The notes beneath the pieces are model-generated. The model was not told where the DNA came from. It did no database searches and saw only the letters and a program-made list of their open reading frames with translations. The position numbers and the translations under genes are program-made. This document shows, one piece after another, positions 16,909 through 25,342 of a stretch of 64,000 nucleotides of DNA. The stretch is from Rhodobacterales bacterium (lineage in GTDB: Bacteria > Pseudomonadota > Alphaproteobacteria > Rhizobiales > Stappiaceae). How positions within the stretch are numbered: the stretch's first letter is position 1; every line of letters begins with the position of its first letter. Location: NCBI GenBank assembly GCA_008107755.1, contig VIRH01000137.1, positions 1 through 64,000 on the forward strand. Reading direction: 5' to 3'.

Positions 16909-17772
16909 ATGGCGTCCCTGCGCGCTCTTCATGCTTTTTCCCTGCTGGCCCGACACGGGCGCGCTGCGCTTGCGGCCGAAAAACTCGGCGTCTCGCCATC
17001 AGCGCTGTCGCATCTCATGCGCAAGCTGGAAAGTGAGCTGGGTGCAACTCTGGTCAACCGCGACGGCCGCGGCCTGTCGCTGACCGAGGAAGGCCAGCGG
17101 TTGGCGCTCAGCATGGGCGATGCCTTCGACCGGATCGACGAAGCGGTCGACAGTTTCAAGCGGCGTGGGCGCACGGAGCTGAGGATCAGCACCGTATCGA
17201 CCTTCGCCACCCGCTGGCTGATCCCGCGCCTGCCGAGTTTTCAGACCGCGCAGCCCGATGTCGAATTGCTGCTGTCGACCTCGACCCGCATCGTTGATCT
17301 GGACAGGGAAAACTACGACTGCGCCATCCGGCTCGGTCTCGGCAACTGGCCGAGCGTCGAAAGCCACCTGCTCTGGAAGGAACATCTCGTCGTCGCCCTT
17401 GCGCCCGGCCTCATGAACGGCAAGGACCCGGACGACCCTGAACTGCTTAAAGGCCTGCGCCTTCTGCACAGCGCTTCGAGACGGGCCGACTGGGACATCT
17501 GGCTGGAACAGGCCGGGCTGTCCCACCCGGACACAAAGGCCGGAATGGTGCTGCAAAGCCGGGACCTTGCCATCCAGGCGGCCATCGCCGGCATGGGCGC
17601 GATCGTGATCGACCGCCGCTTCGTCTCCCAGGAAATCGCCGCCGGCCATCTGGTGCTGCCGGACTGGAAGGTGGTGGAACTCGACACCGGCTACTGGTTC
17701 GTCCGGTCCCCGGCAAGGACGCTGACACGGCCGGTGGCGGCATTCCGGGAGTGGCTGCAGACAGCGGTTTGA
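16909..17772 (+). CDS. LysR-family transcriptional regulator (GcvA-like)
   Basis: 287 residues. The N-terminal winged helix-turn-helix (about residues 3-62) contains RHGRAALAAEKLGVSPSALSHLMRKLE, typical of the GcvA/AmpR branch. The remaining residues form the periplasmic-binding-like effector domain, including STFATRWLIPRLP. Neighbouring genes give no clear target; a third gene does not diverge from it. The ligand is unknown. Confidence 0.87.
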   Translation: MASLRALHAFSLLARHGRAALAAEKLGVSPSALSHLMRKLESELGATLVNRDGRGLSLTEEGQRLALSMGDAFDRIDEAVDSFKRRGRTELRISTVSTFATRWLIPRLPSFQTAQPDVELLLSTSTRIVDLDRENYDCAIRLGLGNWPSVESHLLWKEHLVVALAPGLMNGKDPDDPELLKGLRLLHSASRRADWDIWLEQAGLSHPDTKAGMVLQSRDLAIQAAIAGMGAIVIDRRFVSQEIAAGHLVLPDWKVVELDTGYWFVRSPARTLTRPVAAFREWLQTAV

Positions 17773-17839
17773 GCGTTGGAGTTCATACCCTTCGAACGGC
17801 CCTTGGAAGCCGTCATCAGGAATGCTCACCTTGCCACGA

Positions 17840-18751
17840 TCAGGCAAGGTTCCCTGCGGGATATTTCCGTTTCCTCGCAAAGGTGGATCTGGCGAACTCG
17901 AGAAAGCTGGCGAGCCTTTGCGGCATGTAGCGATCGCGGTGATAGATCAACGACATGGGTTGCTCCGGCAAAGCCCAGTCAGGCAGCAACTCCAATAGAA
18001 TGCCCTGGGAAAAGTCCTTGCAGACAAGCACCTCTGGCAGCATTGCAATGCCCATTCCCGAGCAGGCAGCAACCCTGACGGCCTGTCCCGAGTTGACGGA
18101 AAGGGACGACCTGGGCGCCCAAGCGATCGTTTCCGATCCGGTTGAGAAGCGCCAGGGTTTGCGCCCGGTCCTTGAAAACAGAACGGCCTTGTGGCGCTCA
18201 AGATCGGCCGGGGTTTCGGGTGTTCCCTGTTGTTCCAGGTAATCCGGCGATGCGCAAAGCACCATTCTGTAAGGCGCCAGAGCTGTCTGTAGAAGCGTGC
18301 TGTCCTCGAGTTGGCCGATGCGAAAGGCAGCGTCAAAACCACCCGCGATCAGGTCTTCGTTGGTGTCGGACAGAACGAGATCGATCTCCACTTCCGGCGC
18401 CTGCTCGGCAAAGCTGCCCAGTGCCGGCATCAACGCTTCCGTTCCGAAACTGGTCGGGGCCGCAATTCTGAGGCGCCCTTGCGGACGGAGCTGCTGATCA
18501 CTCGCCTTGCCCTCCGACAAGGTCACAAGCTCCAGAATGTCCCGGCACTGCTCCAGATAGCTCGCACCGAAGTCTGTAAGGCTGTGCTGGCGCGTGGTTC
18601 GATTCAGCAACCTCACCTGTAGATGGTCCTCGAGGGCTGCGATCCTTTGGCCCACCAGTGCGCTTGTGACATTGAGCCGCCGAGCTGCGGCGTTCATGGA
18701 CCCGGCCTGGACAGTTTCCACGAACGTGCGCATCGCGACAAAGAGATCCAT
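17840..18751 (-). CDS. LysR-family transcriptional regulator, divergent from an SDR gene
   Basis: 303 residues from the ATG at 18749-18751 (MDLFVAMRTF). The HTH includes GSMNAAARRLNVTSALVGQRI, and the C-terminal part is a LysR substrate-binding domain. The divergent SDR gene starts 103 bp away, the classical LysR arrangement, so it is the expected target and the regulator probably represses itself. The inducer cannot be read from the sequence. Confidence 0.88.
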   Translation of the reverse strand: MDLFVAMRTFVETVQAGSMNAAARRLNVTSALVGQRIAALEDHLQVRLLNRTTRQHSLTDFGASYLEQCRDILELVTLSEGKASDQQLRPQGRLRIAAPTSFGTEALMPALGSFAEQAPEVEIDLVLSDTNEDLIAGGFDAAFRIGQLEDSTLLQTALAPYRMVLCASPDYLEQQGTPETPADLERHKAVLFSRTGRKPWRFSTGSETIAWAPRSSLSVNSGQAVRVAACSGMGIAMLPEVLVCKDFSQGILLELLPDWALPEQPMSLIYHRDRYMPQRLASFLEFARSTFARKRKYPAGNLA

Positions 18752-18820
18752 TGAAAAGCAATCCTTTCGGGTTTTCCAATTTCTTCTGTGATTATCATAT
18801 TTTTTCTTTCCGATTAATTT

Positions 18821-18844
18821 CTTGTTCGATTTGGCGAGAAACAA
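18821..18844. promoter_or_regulatory. Inverted repeat in LysR-SDR intergenic region
   Basis: CTTGTT at 18821-18826 mirrors AACAAG at 18839-18844, with 12 bp between the arms. The right arm runs into the SDR ribosome site (AAGGA from 18843), so protein binding or an RNA hairpin here could limit SDR expression. It is a candidate LysR operator in an otherwise AT-rich 102-bp gap. Confidence 0.4.
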
Positions 18845-18853
18845 GGATCCGAT

Positions 18854-19612
18854 ATGACCAACCGATTTGAAAACCGTCGTGTGCTTGTCACCGGTGCGGG
18901 CAGCGGCATGGGGCGTAGCGTTGCCCTGAGGCTTGCGCAGGAAGGCGCGCTCCTGACGCTCTGGGGCCGGCGCATCGAACCGCTGGAATCCCTGACGGAG
19001 GAAATCCGCAACGCGGGGGGCGAAGCGATCGCTCAGGCCTGCGACATATCTGATCCGGAAGCGATCGCGGCCAACCTCGATGCATCACTCGCGCATTTTG
19101 GATCATTGCACGGCGTCTTTGCCAATGCAGGGCATCTGGGTGATTTCAAATCGGTGCGGGACACCAGGCCTGAGGATTTCGACGATCTCGTCAGGATCAA
19201 CCTGATCGGCACGCAACAGACCGTTGCGCAAAGTCTGAAGCGCATGGAGGGCGGCGCCGTTCTGATCAATGCCTCATGGACTGCGCAAGCCGTGATGCCC
19301 GGCACCGGTGCCTATGCCGCGACGAAAGCAGGTCTGATCGCGATGATGCGTGTTATCGCCATTGAAGAAGGACCGCGAGGCAATCGCGTCAATTCGATCA
19401 GCCCCGGCATTATCCTGACGCCCATGGCGGACGACGTACTGGACCCGGAGATTTCACGTCGCCTGTCGGACCACACGGCGCTTCGGCGCAACGGCCGGCC
19501 GGAGGACGTGGCCGGCACGGCGGCATGGCTCCTGTCCGATGATGCGGCTTTCGTGACGGGCCAGGACATTGTCGTCGACGGCGGATTTACCTTGGGCGGG
19601 GTTCTTCGATGA
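18854..19612 (+). CDS. Short-chain dehydrogenase/reductase
   Basis: 252 residues. The Rossmann TGAGSGMG motif is at the N-terminus, FANAG lies near residue 90, the catalytic Ser is in INASWTA, YAATK supplies the YxxxK pair, and PGIILTP follows. The ending DIVVDGGFTLGG is typical of classical SDRs. The substrate is unknown. The divergent LysR gene suggests induced expression for catabolism or detoxification of a small carbonyl or alcohol. Confidence 0.88.
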   Translation: MTNRFENRRVLVTGAGSGMGRSVALRLAQEGALLTLWGRRIEPLESLTEEIRNAGGEAIAQACDISDPEAIAANLDASLAHFGSLHGVFANAGHLGDFKSVRDTRPEDFDDLVRINLIGTQQTVAQSLKRMEGGAVLINASWTAQAVMPGTGAYAATKAGLIAMMRVIAIEEGPRGNRVNSISPGIILTPMADDVLDPEISRRLSDHTALRRNGRPEDVAGTAAWLLSDDAAFVTGQDIVVDGGFTLGGVLR

Positions 19613-19723
19613 CACGAACCGGGACAGCGGAACCTGTCGCGGATGCACGACAAATACGCGTCCGGTGCCGCCACGAATGCGCCCTCTCGTCCACAAGCAT
19701 CTGAGCCTGTCAGGCAGTGATTT

Positions 19724-19749
19724 CCAAAAGGCAGAGCCCCGCCTTTTGG
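19724..19749 (+). terminator. Hairpin after the SDR gene
   Basis: CCAAAAGGC at 19724-19732 pairs with GCCTTTTGG at 19741-19749 across an eight-base loop, about 110 bp after the SDR stop. It lacks a downstream T-run, so termination is possible but not certain. The rest of the 337-bp gap (19613-19949) shows no gene. Confidence 0.45.
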
Positions 19750-19949
19750 GAACCATTTGACCGGAGAAGGGTTCACTGCCTTTCGCGTCATGCGTCTGGC
19801 AACACTGTCGGATGCGGCGAAACCCGGGTAAGCGGCATGACTGTCGCAAGACGCAAGGGGAGAGCGACTGACGAGGCATATGCCTTGAGGTCGAAGACAA
19901 TCCGAACCGACCCGACTGCCCGGGACACCTGACCTGAGAGGATTTCTTT

Positions 19950-20645
19950 ATGACTGTCGTGCTTGCCACTGTATCCCGAGATGGAGTTGTGCTCGGTTCG
20001 GACTCCCAGATCACGGACAAGGGGCGCGGCATGACATATCCGGCCGAGAAGCTGCATCCCCTGGGCTACCTGGCCGCCTGGGGCGGCAGCGGCGCGCGGT
20101 CTGTCTTGACTGACGTGGAGCGCAGCTTCAACGAAAACAGTGCCGCGATCCTGGAGGCGCCCGACATCGGACGCGCGCTTCAGGCGCAGGTTCTCCCGAT
20201 CCTTCGCCATCACTACGATACCTTTATCCCCGACGTGCCGGGCGAAGAAGGCGCCGGCACGCCGTCCGCCTATGTGATGGCAGCCGGTTGGCGGGACGGA
20301 GAGCCCTGGATCCTGGAGATAACGCCTTCGGGCATGATCGGTCACTACGGCGATATCGGTTTCCATGCGATTGGCAGCGGTGCCCCCATGGCCCAGCAGG
20401 CCGGCTCGCTCCTGTCCCACTTCCATCTGGCCGAGCGATCCCTGCGCTTTGGTTGCGCGACTGTCCTTCGGGTCCTGCGCGCACTCGACCTTACCTCCGC
20501 CAGCGTTGGAGAACCGTTCAGCCTGTGCCGCATTGATGCGGACGGAGCCCACCACCTCAGCGAAGAGGAAATCGCAGAGATCGGCGAGTTCGTGGACGAA
20601 TGGGAAGAAGCCGAACAGAACGTCATCTCCGACCTGTTCGATTGA
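19950..20645 (+). CDS. Solitary proteasome/HslV-like Ntn hydrolase
   Basis: 231 residues, preceded by GAGAGGA. The beginning MTVVLATVSRDGVVLGSDSQ follows the beta-proteasome/HslV pattern. If Met1 is removed, Thr2 becomes the N-terminal nucleophile, Asp18 becomes position 17 and Lys34 becomes position 33, exactly the T1/D17/K33 triad of HslV and 20S beta subunits. A glycine-rich WGGSGARS segment follows as in the family. The C-terminus is acidic. No HslU, Mpa or other AAA+ partner is nearby. It probably forms a ring peptidase related to HslV, Anbu or BPH, but the subfamily is uncertain. Confidence 0.7.
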   Translation: MTVVLATVSRDGVVLGSDSQITDKGRGMTYPAEKLHPLGYLAAWGGSGARSVLTDVERSFNENSAAILEAPDIGRALQAQVLPILRHHYDTFIPDVPGEEGAGTPSAYVMAAGWRDGEPWILEITPSGMIGHYGDIGFHAIGSGAPMAQQAGSLLSHFHLAERSLRFGCATVLRVLRALDLTSASVGEPFSLCRIDADGAHHLSEEEIAEIGEFVDEWEEAEQNVISDLFD

Positions 20646-20669
20646 GGTTGTCAGACGGTTTGGCTTCTG

Positions 20670-21575
20670 TCAGCGCACCAGAATGATGCCCAGCACAGCC
20701 AGCACGATCAGGCAGCAGCCGAAGATCTCTGATCGCGCGATGGCTTCCTTGAAGACCAGCCAGGAGGCCATGAAGGTGAAGACGAGTTCGATCTGTGCGA
20801 GAGCCCGCACGTAGGCGACGTTCTGCAGCGTCATGGCCGTGAACCAGCCGACCGAGCCGGCAACACCGGACAAACCGACCAGGGTCGCCATCTTCCAGTT
20901 GGCGATGCTTGCCCGCAGCTGGTCCGGTTCTCGCAACGCCATCCAGATCACCATGATGATGGTCTGGAACGCTGTCGCGTAGACCAGCGCACAGGCGGCC
21001 TGCATCGCAACGCTTGTGCCTTCCAGCGAAATGGAAGCCGTGCGGTATGCGACCGCCGACGCCCCGAAAAATGCGGCCGAGGCAAGGCCGATGAGGGCGG
21101 GACGCCCGAGCAGGGTGGACCTCACCGACGCCAGCGAGATGGGCGCCCTTGCCAGCGATATCACGATGACGCCCGCAATCCCGACCAGAATGAAGAACCC
21201 CGAGCTCAGCGAGATGTGCTCGCCCAGCACGATGAAGCCGAAGAGGGCTGCCTGTATCGGTTCGGTCTTGGAATAGGCGGTGCCGACCGCGAAGTTGCGG
21301 AAGGAGAACAGATAGATCAGCAGAAAGGTCGCGACGATCTGCGCCAGTCCGCCTAGGGCGCCGGCAATCAGCAAGGTGGCGGTCGGCGAAGGCAGCGGCT
21401 GGTCAAACACCAGATAGAGAACCAGCGCATAAAGGATTGCGAAGGGAAGCCCGTAGCCGAACCGGACAAAGGTGGCGCCGGTCGTGCCCAGCCTGCCCTT
21501 GAGGTGTTTCTGCATCGCCGTGCGCAGGTTCTGGCAGAACGCGGCGGCAATGGTGATCGGTATCCATAATTCCAC
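20670..21575 (-). CDS. EamA/DMT-family transporter
   Basis: 301 residues with about ten hydrophobic helices and the two-fold EamA repeat. It belongs to the drug/metabolite exporter superfamily; substrates range from amino acids to purines and cannot be assigned. The start appears to be GTG at 21573-21575 with no good ribosome site. A short GGGC/GCCC hairpin with a seven-base loop lies in its leader near 21615-21635. The gene is convergent with the Ntn hydrolase, 24 bp apart. Confidence 0.85.
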   Translation of the reverse strand: MELWIPITIAAAFCQNLRTAMQKHLKGRLGTTGATFVRFGYGLPFAILYALVLYLVFDQPLPSPTATLLIAGALGGLAQIVATFLLIYLFSFRNFAVGTAYSKTEPIQAALFGFIVLGEHISLSSGFFILVGIAGVIVISLARAPISLASVRSTLLGRPALIGLASAAFFGASAVAYRTASISLEGTSVAMQAACALVYATAFQTIIMVIWMALREPDQLRASIANWKMATLVGLSGVAGSVGWFTAMTLQNVAYVRALAQIELVFTFMASWLVFKEAIARSEIFGCCLIVLAVLGIILVR

Positions 21576-21838
21576 GGGAAGGACTTTCGGCAGGGAGTTG
21601 ATGTTTGATCATCTAAGGGCAAAAACCGCCCTTTAAAAATAGTCGATTTGGCAACAGTTCGTTTATTTATCCTCAACAACCAGAATGGTCTGGACGCTCC
21701 CGAACATGGAACGATCAGCGGCCTGGCAGACGAACATGACCGCATTCGCCACCGCAACCGGCGCTCCTGCGCTTGACAGCGCTTGGCCGGGCGGCTTAGG
21801 TCCGGCAGAATTGTTCACTCCCGGAGATATTCCACCCG

Positions 21839-22690
21839 ATGACCCAAGATCTCGCCTCCCTGTCCCGGACCATCGACGCGGCTTTCGAGGACCGTGCGTC
21901 CATCGATACCACGACCAGCGGTGACATCCGCGATGCCGTCGAGACGACGCTGAACCTTCTGGACCGGGGGCAGCTTCGGGTCGCGGAGAAAAAAGATGGC
22001 GACTGGGTCGTCAACGAATGGACGAAGAAGGCGGTGCTGCTGTCGTTCCGCCTCAACCCGATGGACATCATCAAGGGCGGCCCCGGGGATTCCACCTGGT
22101 GGGACAAGGTGCCGTCCAAGTTCGACGGCTGGCGCGGCATCGATTTCGAGGAAGCCGGTTTCCGTGCCGTGCCGAACTGCACCGTCCGCCGCTCGGCCTT
22201 CGTCGGCAAGGGCGTCGTTCTGATGCCGTCCTTCGTCAACCTCGGCGCCTATGTGGATGAAGGCACAATGGTCGATACCTGGGCCACGGTCGGCTCCTGC
22301 GCGCAGATTGGCAAGAACGTGCATCTGTCGGGCGGCGTCGGCATTGGCGGCGTTCTGGAGCCGCTGCAGGCCGGACCGGTGATCATCGAGGACAATTGCT
22401 TTATCGGCGCGCGCTCGGAAGTCGTCGAAGGGTGCATCGTGCGCGAAGGCTCGGTGCTCGGCATGGGAGTCTATATCGGCAAGTCGACCCGCATCGTGAA
22501 CCGGGCGACCGGCGAGATCTCCTACGGCGAAGTTCCGCCCTACTCCGTCGTCGTCTCCGGCACCATGCCGACAACCGCGAAGATGGGCAACGGCGAACCA
22601 GCCCCGAGCCTCTATTGTGCGGTCATCGTCAAGACGGTCGACGAGAAGACCCGCTCCAAGACCGGCATCAACGAACTGCTGCGCGACTGA
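21839..22690 (+). CDS. dapD: 2,3,4,5-tetrahydropyridine-2,6-dicarboxylate N-succinyltransferase
   Basis: 283 residues. After an N-terminal helical domain comes a left-handed beta-helix with hexapeptide repeats, including NLGAYVDEGTMVDTWATVGSCAQIG and IEDNCFIGARSEVVEGCIV. It transfers succinyl from succinyl-CoA to tetrahydrodipicolinate in the succinylase branch of DAP/lysine synthesis. dapE, the next-but-one enzyme of the branch, lies nearby on the opposite strand. Confidence 0.96.
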   Translation: MTQDLASLSRTIDAAFEDRASIDTTTSGDIRDAVETTLNLLDRGQLRVAEKKDGDWVVNEWTKKAVLLSFRLNPMDIIKGGPGDSTWWDKVPSKFDGWRGIDFEEAGFRAVPNCTVRRSAFVGKGVVLMPSFVNLGAYVDEGTMVDTWATVGSCAQIGKNVHLSGGVGIGGVLEPLQAGPVIIEDNCFIGARSEVVEGCIVREGSVLGMGVYIGKSTRIVNRATGEISYGEVPPYSVVVSGTMPTTAKMGNGEPAPSLYCAVIVKTVDEKTRSKTGINELLRD

Positions 22691-22714
22691 TACGCGACGA
22701 ACGGCCAAGCCTTC

Positions 22715-22747
22715 AAAACCCTTCGCCCTTCGGGCGGAGGGTTTTTT
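22715..22747. terminator. Bidirectional terminator between dapD and the convergent membrane gene
   Basis: An AAAACCCTTCGCC...GGCGGAGGGTTTT stem around a small TTC-containing loop ends in TTTTTT on the plus strand. The minus strand also ends in TTTT. It lies between two convergent stops (22690 and 22763). Confidence 0.85.
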
Positions 22748-22762
22748 GCATCGTTGGCGGCG

Positions 22763-23347
22763 CTATCCGCCCCACATGTGCCCGACGAGCTGGGAGATGA
22801 CCAGCGTCAGGACGATGTCGAGCACGACGACGCCTATGGCGAGGCTGATGGATGCTTGCAGGGCGATCCTTGCCACCGTGTAGCGATACCAAAGCACCGC
22901 CAGAAGGGTTGCGAAGGACAGAAGCACGGAGATGCCGGTCGATATGACCCCGAGCAGAAACAGAAGATAGATGATCAGATGGGGAATGGAGGCAAACAGG
23001 CTGGTCCAGTTACGTGCAATCACGAAAGGCACATATCGGCTGGAAATGCCGATTGGCGAGGCCAGCAGCGCCAGCAGGATCGGATAGGCCACCCAGTCCA
23101 CGCCCAATCCGAAAAACTGCGCCGTCCAGTAGGCGCCGTTGGGAAAGGCGTCCGGGTGGAACATGTTCTCGTCGAAATAGAATTGCTTTTCGGCCGTCGC
23201 GCTTGCCAGAAACGCCGGCAGCAACAGGAAGATGACGCTGAAAGAGCGCCAGAACCCCTGGATCGACTGGTCGAAGAAGGCCATCCCTTCGGGACGGTTG
23301 CGAAGCAGCAGCCAGGAGCCGTCCAGTCCGGCGCGTATCTCTCCCAT
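22763..23347 (-). CDS. Conserved hypothetical membrane protein
   Basis: 194 residues from the ATG at 23345-23347. A TTG three codons upstream is better spaced from AAGGAG and may be the real start. Four or five hydrophobic segments are visible. It begins with a short amphipathic region containing Phe/Trp (FDQSIQGFWRS), the pattern of small Yip1-like membrane proteins, but I would not assign a family. It follows dapE by 106 bp on the same strand and may share its transcript. Confidence 0.65.
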   Translation of the reverse strand: MGEIRAGLDGSWLLLRNRPEGMAFFDQSIQGFWRSFSVIFLLLPAFLASATAEKQFYFDENMFHPDAFPNGAYWTAQFFGLGVDWVAYPILLALLASPIGISSRYVPFVIARNWTSLFASIPHLIIYLLFLLGVISTGISVLLSFATLLAVLWYRYTVARIALQASISLAIGVVVLDIVLTLVISQLVGHMWGG

Positions 23348-23453
23348 CGTGATCAAATTCAGGCTGCTCCTTCTGGGTCCGGGGCATGTGATGCGCGACT
23401 GACCGATGTTCGGCAGATGGTCTTCATGACTGTCCCGCGCCTCATTTCCACAT

Positions 23454-24635
23454 TCAACCGGCTGCGGGATTTTCCCCCGATGAAAAATAGCTGGCAAGAA
23501 ACCGGCCGTAAATTGCAGCCAGCCGATCCAGATCCTCGACCGCGACACATTCGTCGATCTTGTGCATCGTCTGGCCCACCAGGCCGAATTCCACCACAGG
23601 ACAGTAGTTCTTAATAAACCGTGCATCGGAGGTGCCGCCGCCGGTCGAGAGTTCCGGCGTGCGGCCAGTCTCCGCGCGCACCGCTTCGCCGAGAGCCGCG
23701 ATCAGACCCTCGTCCTTCGTCAGGAAGGATTCGCTGGCGTCTCGCTTGAACCGGATATCGACATCAAGGCTGCCCGTATCAACGGCACCTGCCGTTTCCT
23801 GGATCTTCGCCTTCAGGCTTTCAAGCGTCCATTCGTCGTTGTAACGGATATTGAAGCGCCCTTCCGCCCGCGCCGGGATCACGTTGAAGGCCGGATTGCC
23901 GACATCGAGATTGATGATCTCCAGGTTCGACGGCTGGAACCGATCGTTGCCGGTATCAAGCTCCAGAGCCTCCAGCGCTGACAGAACCCGCAGCAGTCCG
24001 GGCACCGGGTTGTCCGCAAGGTGCGGGTAGGCGACATGCCCCTGGGTGCCGGATACGGTTACCGTGCCGGACAGCGACCCGCGGCGGCCGACCTTGATCG
24101 CATCGCCGAGCGTGTCCGGATTGGTCGGCTCGCCGACGATGCAGCTGTCGAAGACATGCCCCTGCTCCTTCGCCCATTCCAGAAGCTTGACTGTGCCGTT
24201 GACCGCCGGCCCCTCTTCGTCACCGGTGATGAGAAAGGAAATCGTTCCGCCGAAATCCGCACCGTTTTTCGACACGAAATCGAGTGCTGCCGCAGCAAAG
24301 GCGGCGATCCCGCCTTTCATGTCGACGGCGCCGCGGCCGTAGAGAACGCCCTGATCGATCGTCCCCTCGAAGGGGCCATGCCGCCAGTCGGTTTCGGAGC
24401 CTGCCGGCACGACATCGGTATGACCGGCGAAAACGAAATGCGGCTTGTCGGTCCCGATCGTGGCAAAGAGGTTTTCCACGTTCGGTGTGTCTTCGTCTTC
24501 AAAGGTCACGCGCGAGACCTTGAAACCGGCCTGGGAAAGAAATCGCTCGAGACAGGCCAGCGCACCGCCTTCCGCGGGCGTGACAGAGGGACAGCGGATC
24601 AGGTCCTGAGCGATTGCAACGGCGGATGACGGCAT
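23454..24635 (-). CDS. dapE: Succinyl-diaminopimelate desuccinylase
   Basis: About 393 residues (a TTG three codons earlier would give 396). M20-family metal ligands are visible: His and Asp in FAGHTDVVP, Asp in GRGAVDMKGG, Glu-Glu in TGDEEGP, and a C-terminal His in QTMHKIDE. The dimerisation-domain motif GGTSDARF is present. The enzyme hydrolyses N-succinyl-LL-DAP to LL-DAP and succinate using two zinc ions, supplying lysine and peptidoglycan precursors. The DUF805 gene lies upstream and the small membrane gene downstream on the same strand. Confidence 0.95.
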   Translation of the reverse strand: MPSSAVAIAQDLIRCPSVTPAEGGALACLERFLSQAGFKVSRVTFEDEDTPNVENLFATIGTDKPHFVFAGHTDVVPAGSETDWRHGPFEGTIDQGVLYGRGAVDMKGGIAAFAAAALDFVSKNGADFGGTISFLITGDEEGPAVNGTVKLLEWAKEQGHVFDSCIVGEPTNPDTLGDAIKVGRRGSLSGTVTVSGTQGHVAYPHLADNPVPGLLRVLSALEALELDTGNDRFQPSNLEIINLDVGNPAFNVIPARAEGRFNIRYNDEWTLESLKAKIQETAGAVDTGSLDVDIRFKRDASESFLTKDEGLIAALGEAVRAETGRTPELSTGGGTSDARFIKNYCPVVEFGLVGQTMHKIDECVAVEDLDRLAAIYGRFLASYFSSGENPAAG

Positions 24636-24695
24636 GGATTTCAAACTCTTTGTTTCAGGACATCTCGGCTCGGTGTGCGGCGGACAGTTCCGCCG

Positions 24696-25121
24696 TCAGC
24701 GCTTGCGCCAATAGCTGTTGGGAAGCGGGCCGTGCCGGTTGGGTTCCGGCTTGCTCGGAATGAAGCCAAGCACCAGAACCATCAGGATGTTCAGGACCGG
24801 CACGAAGATCAGAAGGGCGAAAAATCCGCTTTGACCGATGTCCTGAAGGCGCTTGATGACAAGAGCCAGTTCGAACCACTGCAGGGCGAAGAACAGCAGG
24901 GGGAAGAGCGGATTGGACGCCATGAAGGCGCTCGGCGTGACTGTCTCGGGCGTCAGGTAGTCCATGCTGGACACCCACCACAATCTGACGGCTATGGAGA
25001 TGATGATCCAGACGAAGCCGAAACTCAGCCAATAGGGAAATCGCCCGATCCGCCCGAACGGGCTGAGCATGGCCCACAGGGGACCCGGTGAAATGTTGGC
25101 GCTCGGCGGGGGCGTATTCAT
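24696..25121 (-). CDS. DUF805 family membrane protein
   Basis: 141 residues with four hydrophobic segments. The DUF805 pattern is clear: FGRIGRFPYWLSF at the start, a KRLQDIGQSGFFALL segment mid-protein and a small C-terminal polar tail with PNRHGP. Such proteins are inner-membrane proteins of unknown role. It is 60 bp upstream of dapE and probably in the same transcription unit. Confidence 0.85.
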   Translation of the reverse strand: MNTPPPSANISPGPLWAMLSPFGRIGRFPYWLSFGFVWIIISIAVRLWWVSSMDYLTPETVTPSAFMASNPLFPLLFFALQWFELALVIKRLQDIGQSGFFALLIFVPVLNILMVLVLGFIPSKPEPNRHGPLPNSYWRKR

Positions 25122-25342
25122 TCAGTCCGGCTTTCGTTTCATGATCAGGCTACGAGGTAGACGGATAAGCGGCGGGGATCAAGTTCTCTCGCACAATCGG
25201 CCGGCGCCATTTGCCACATGGCCGGAAAGTCCACCCCCGAGAAATATCCTTGTCAGCATTCCGTATCGTAATTTTAAGGAAGTTTGCACGGAATGCGTTT
25301 ATCGTAAAAAGTGTGAGACCAACCCTTACAAGAGGCTCGCTC

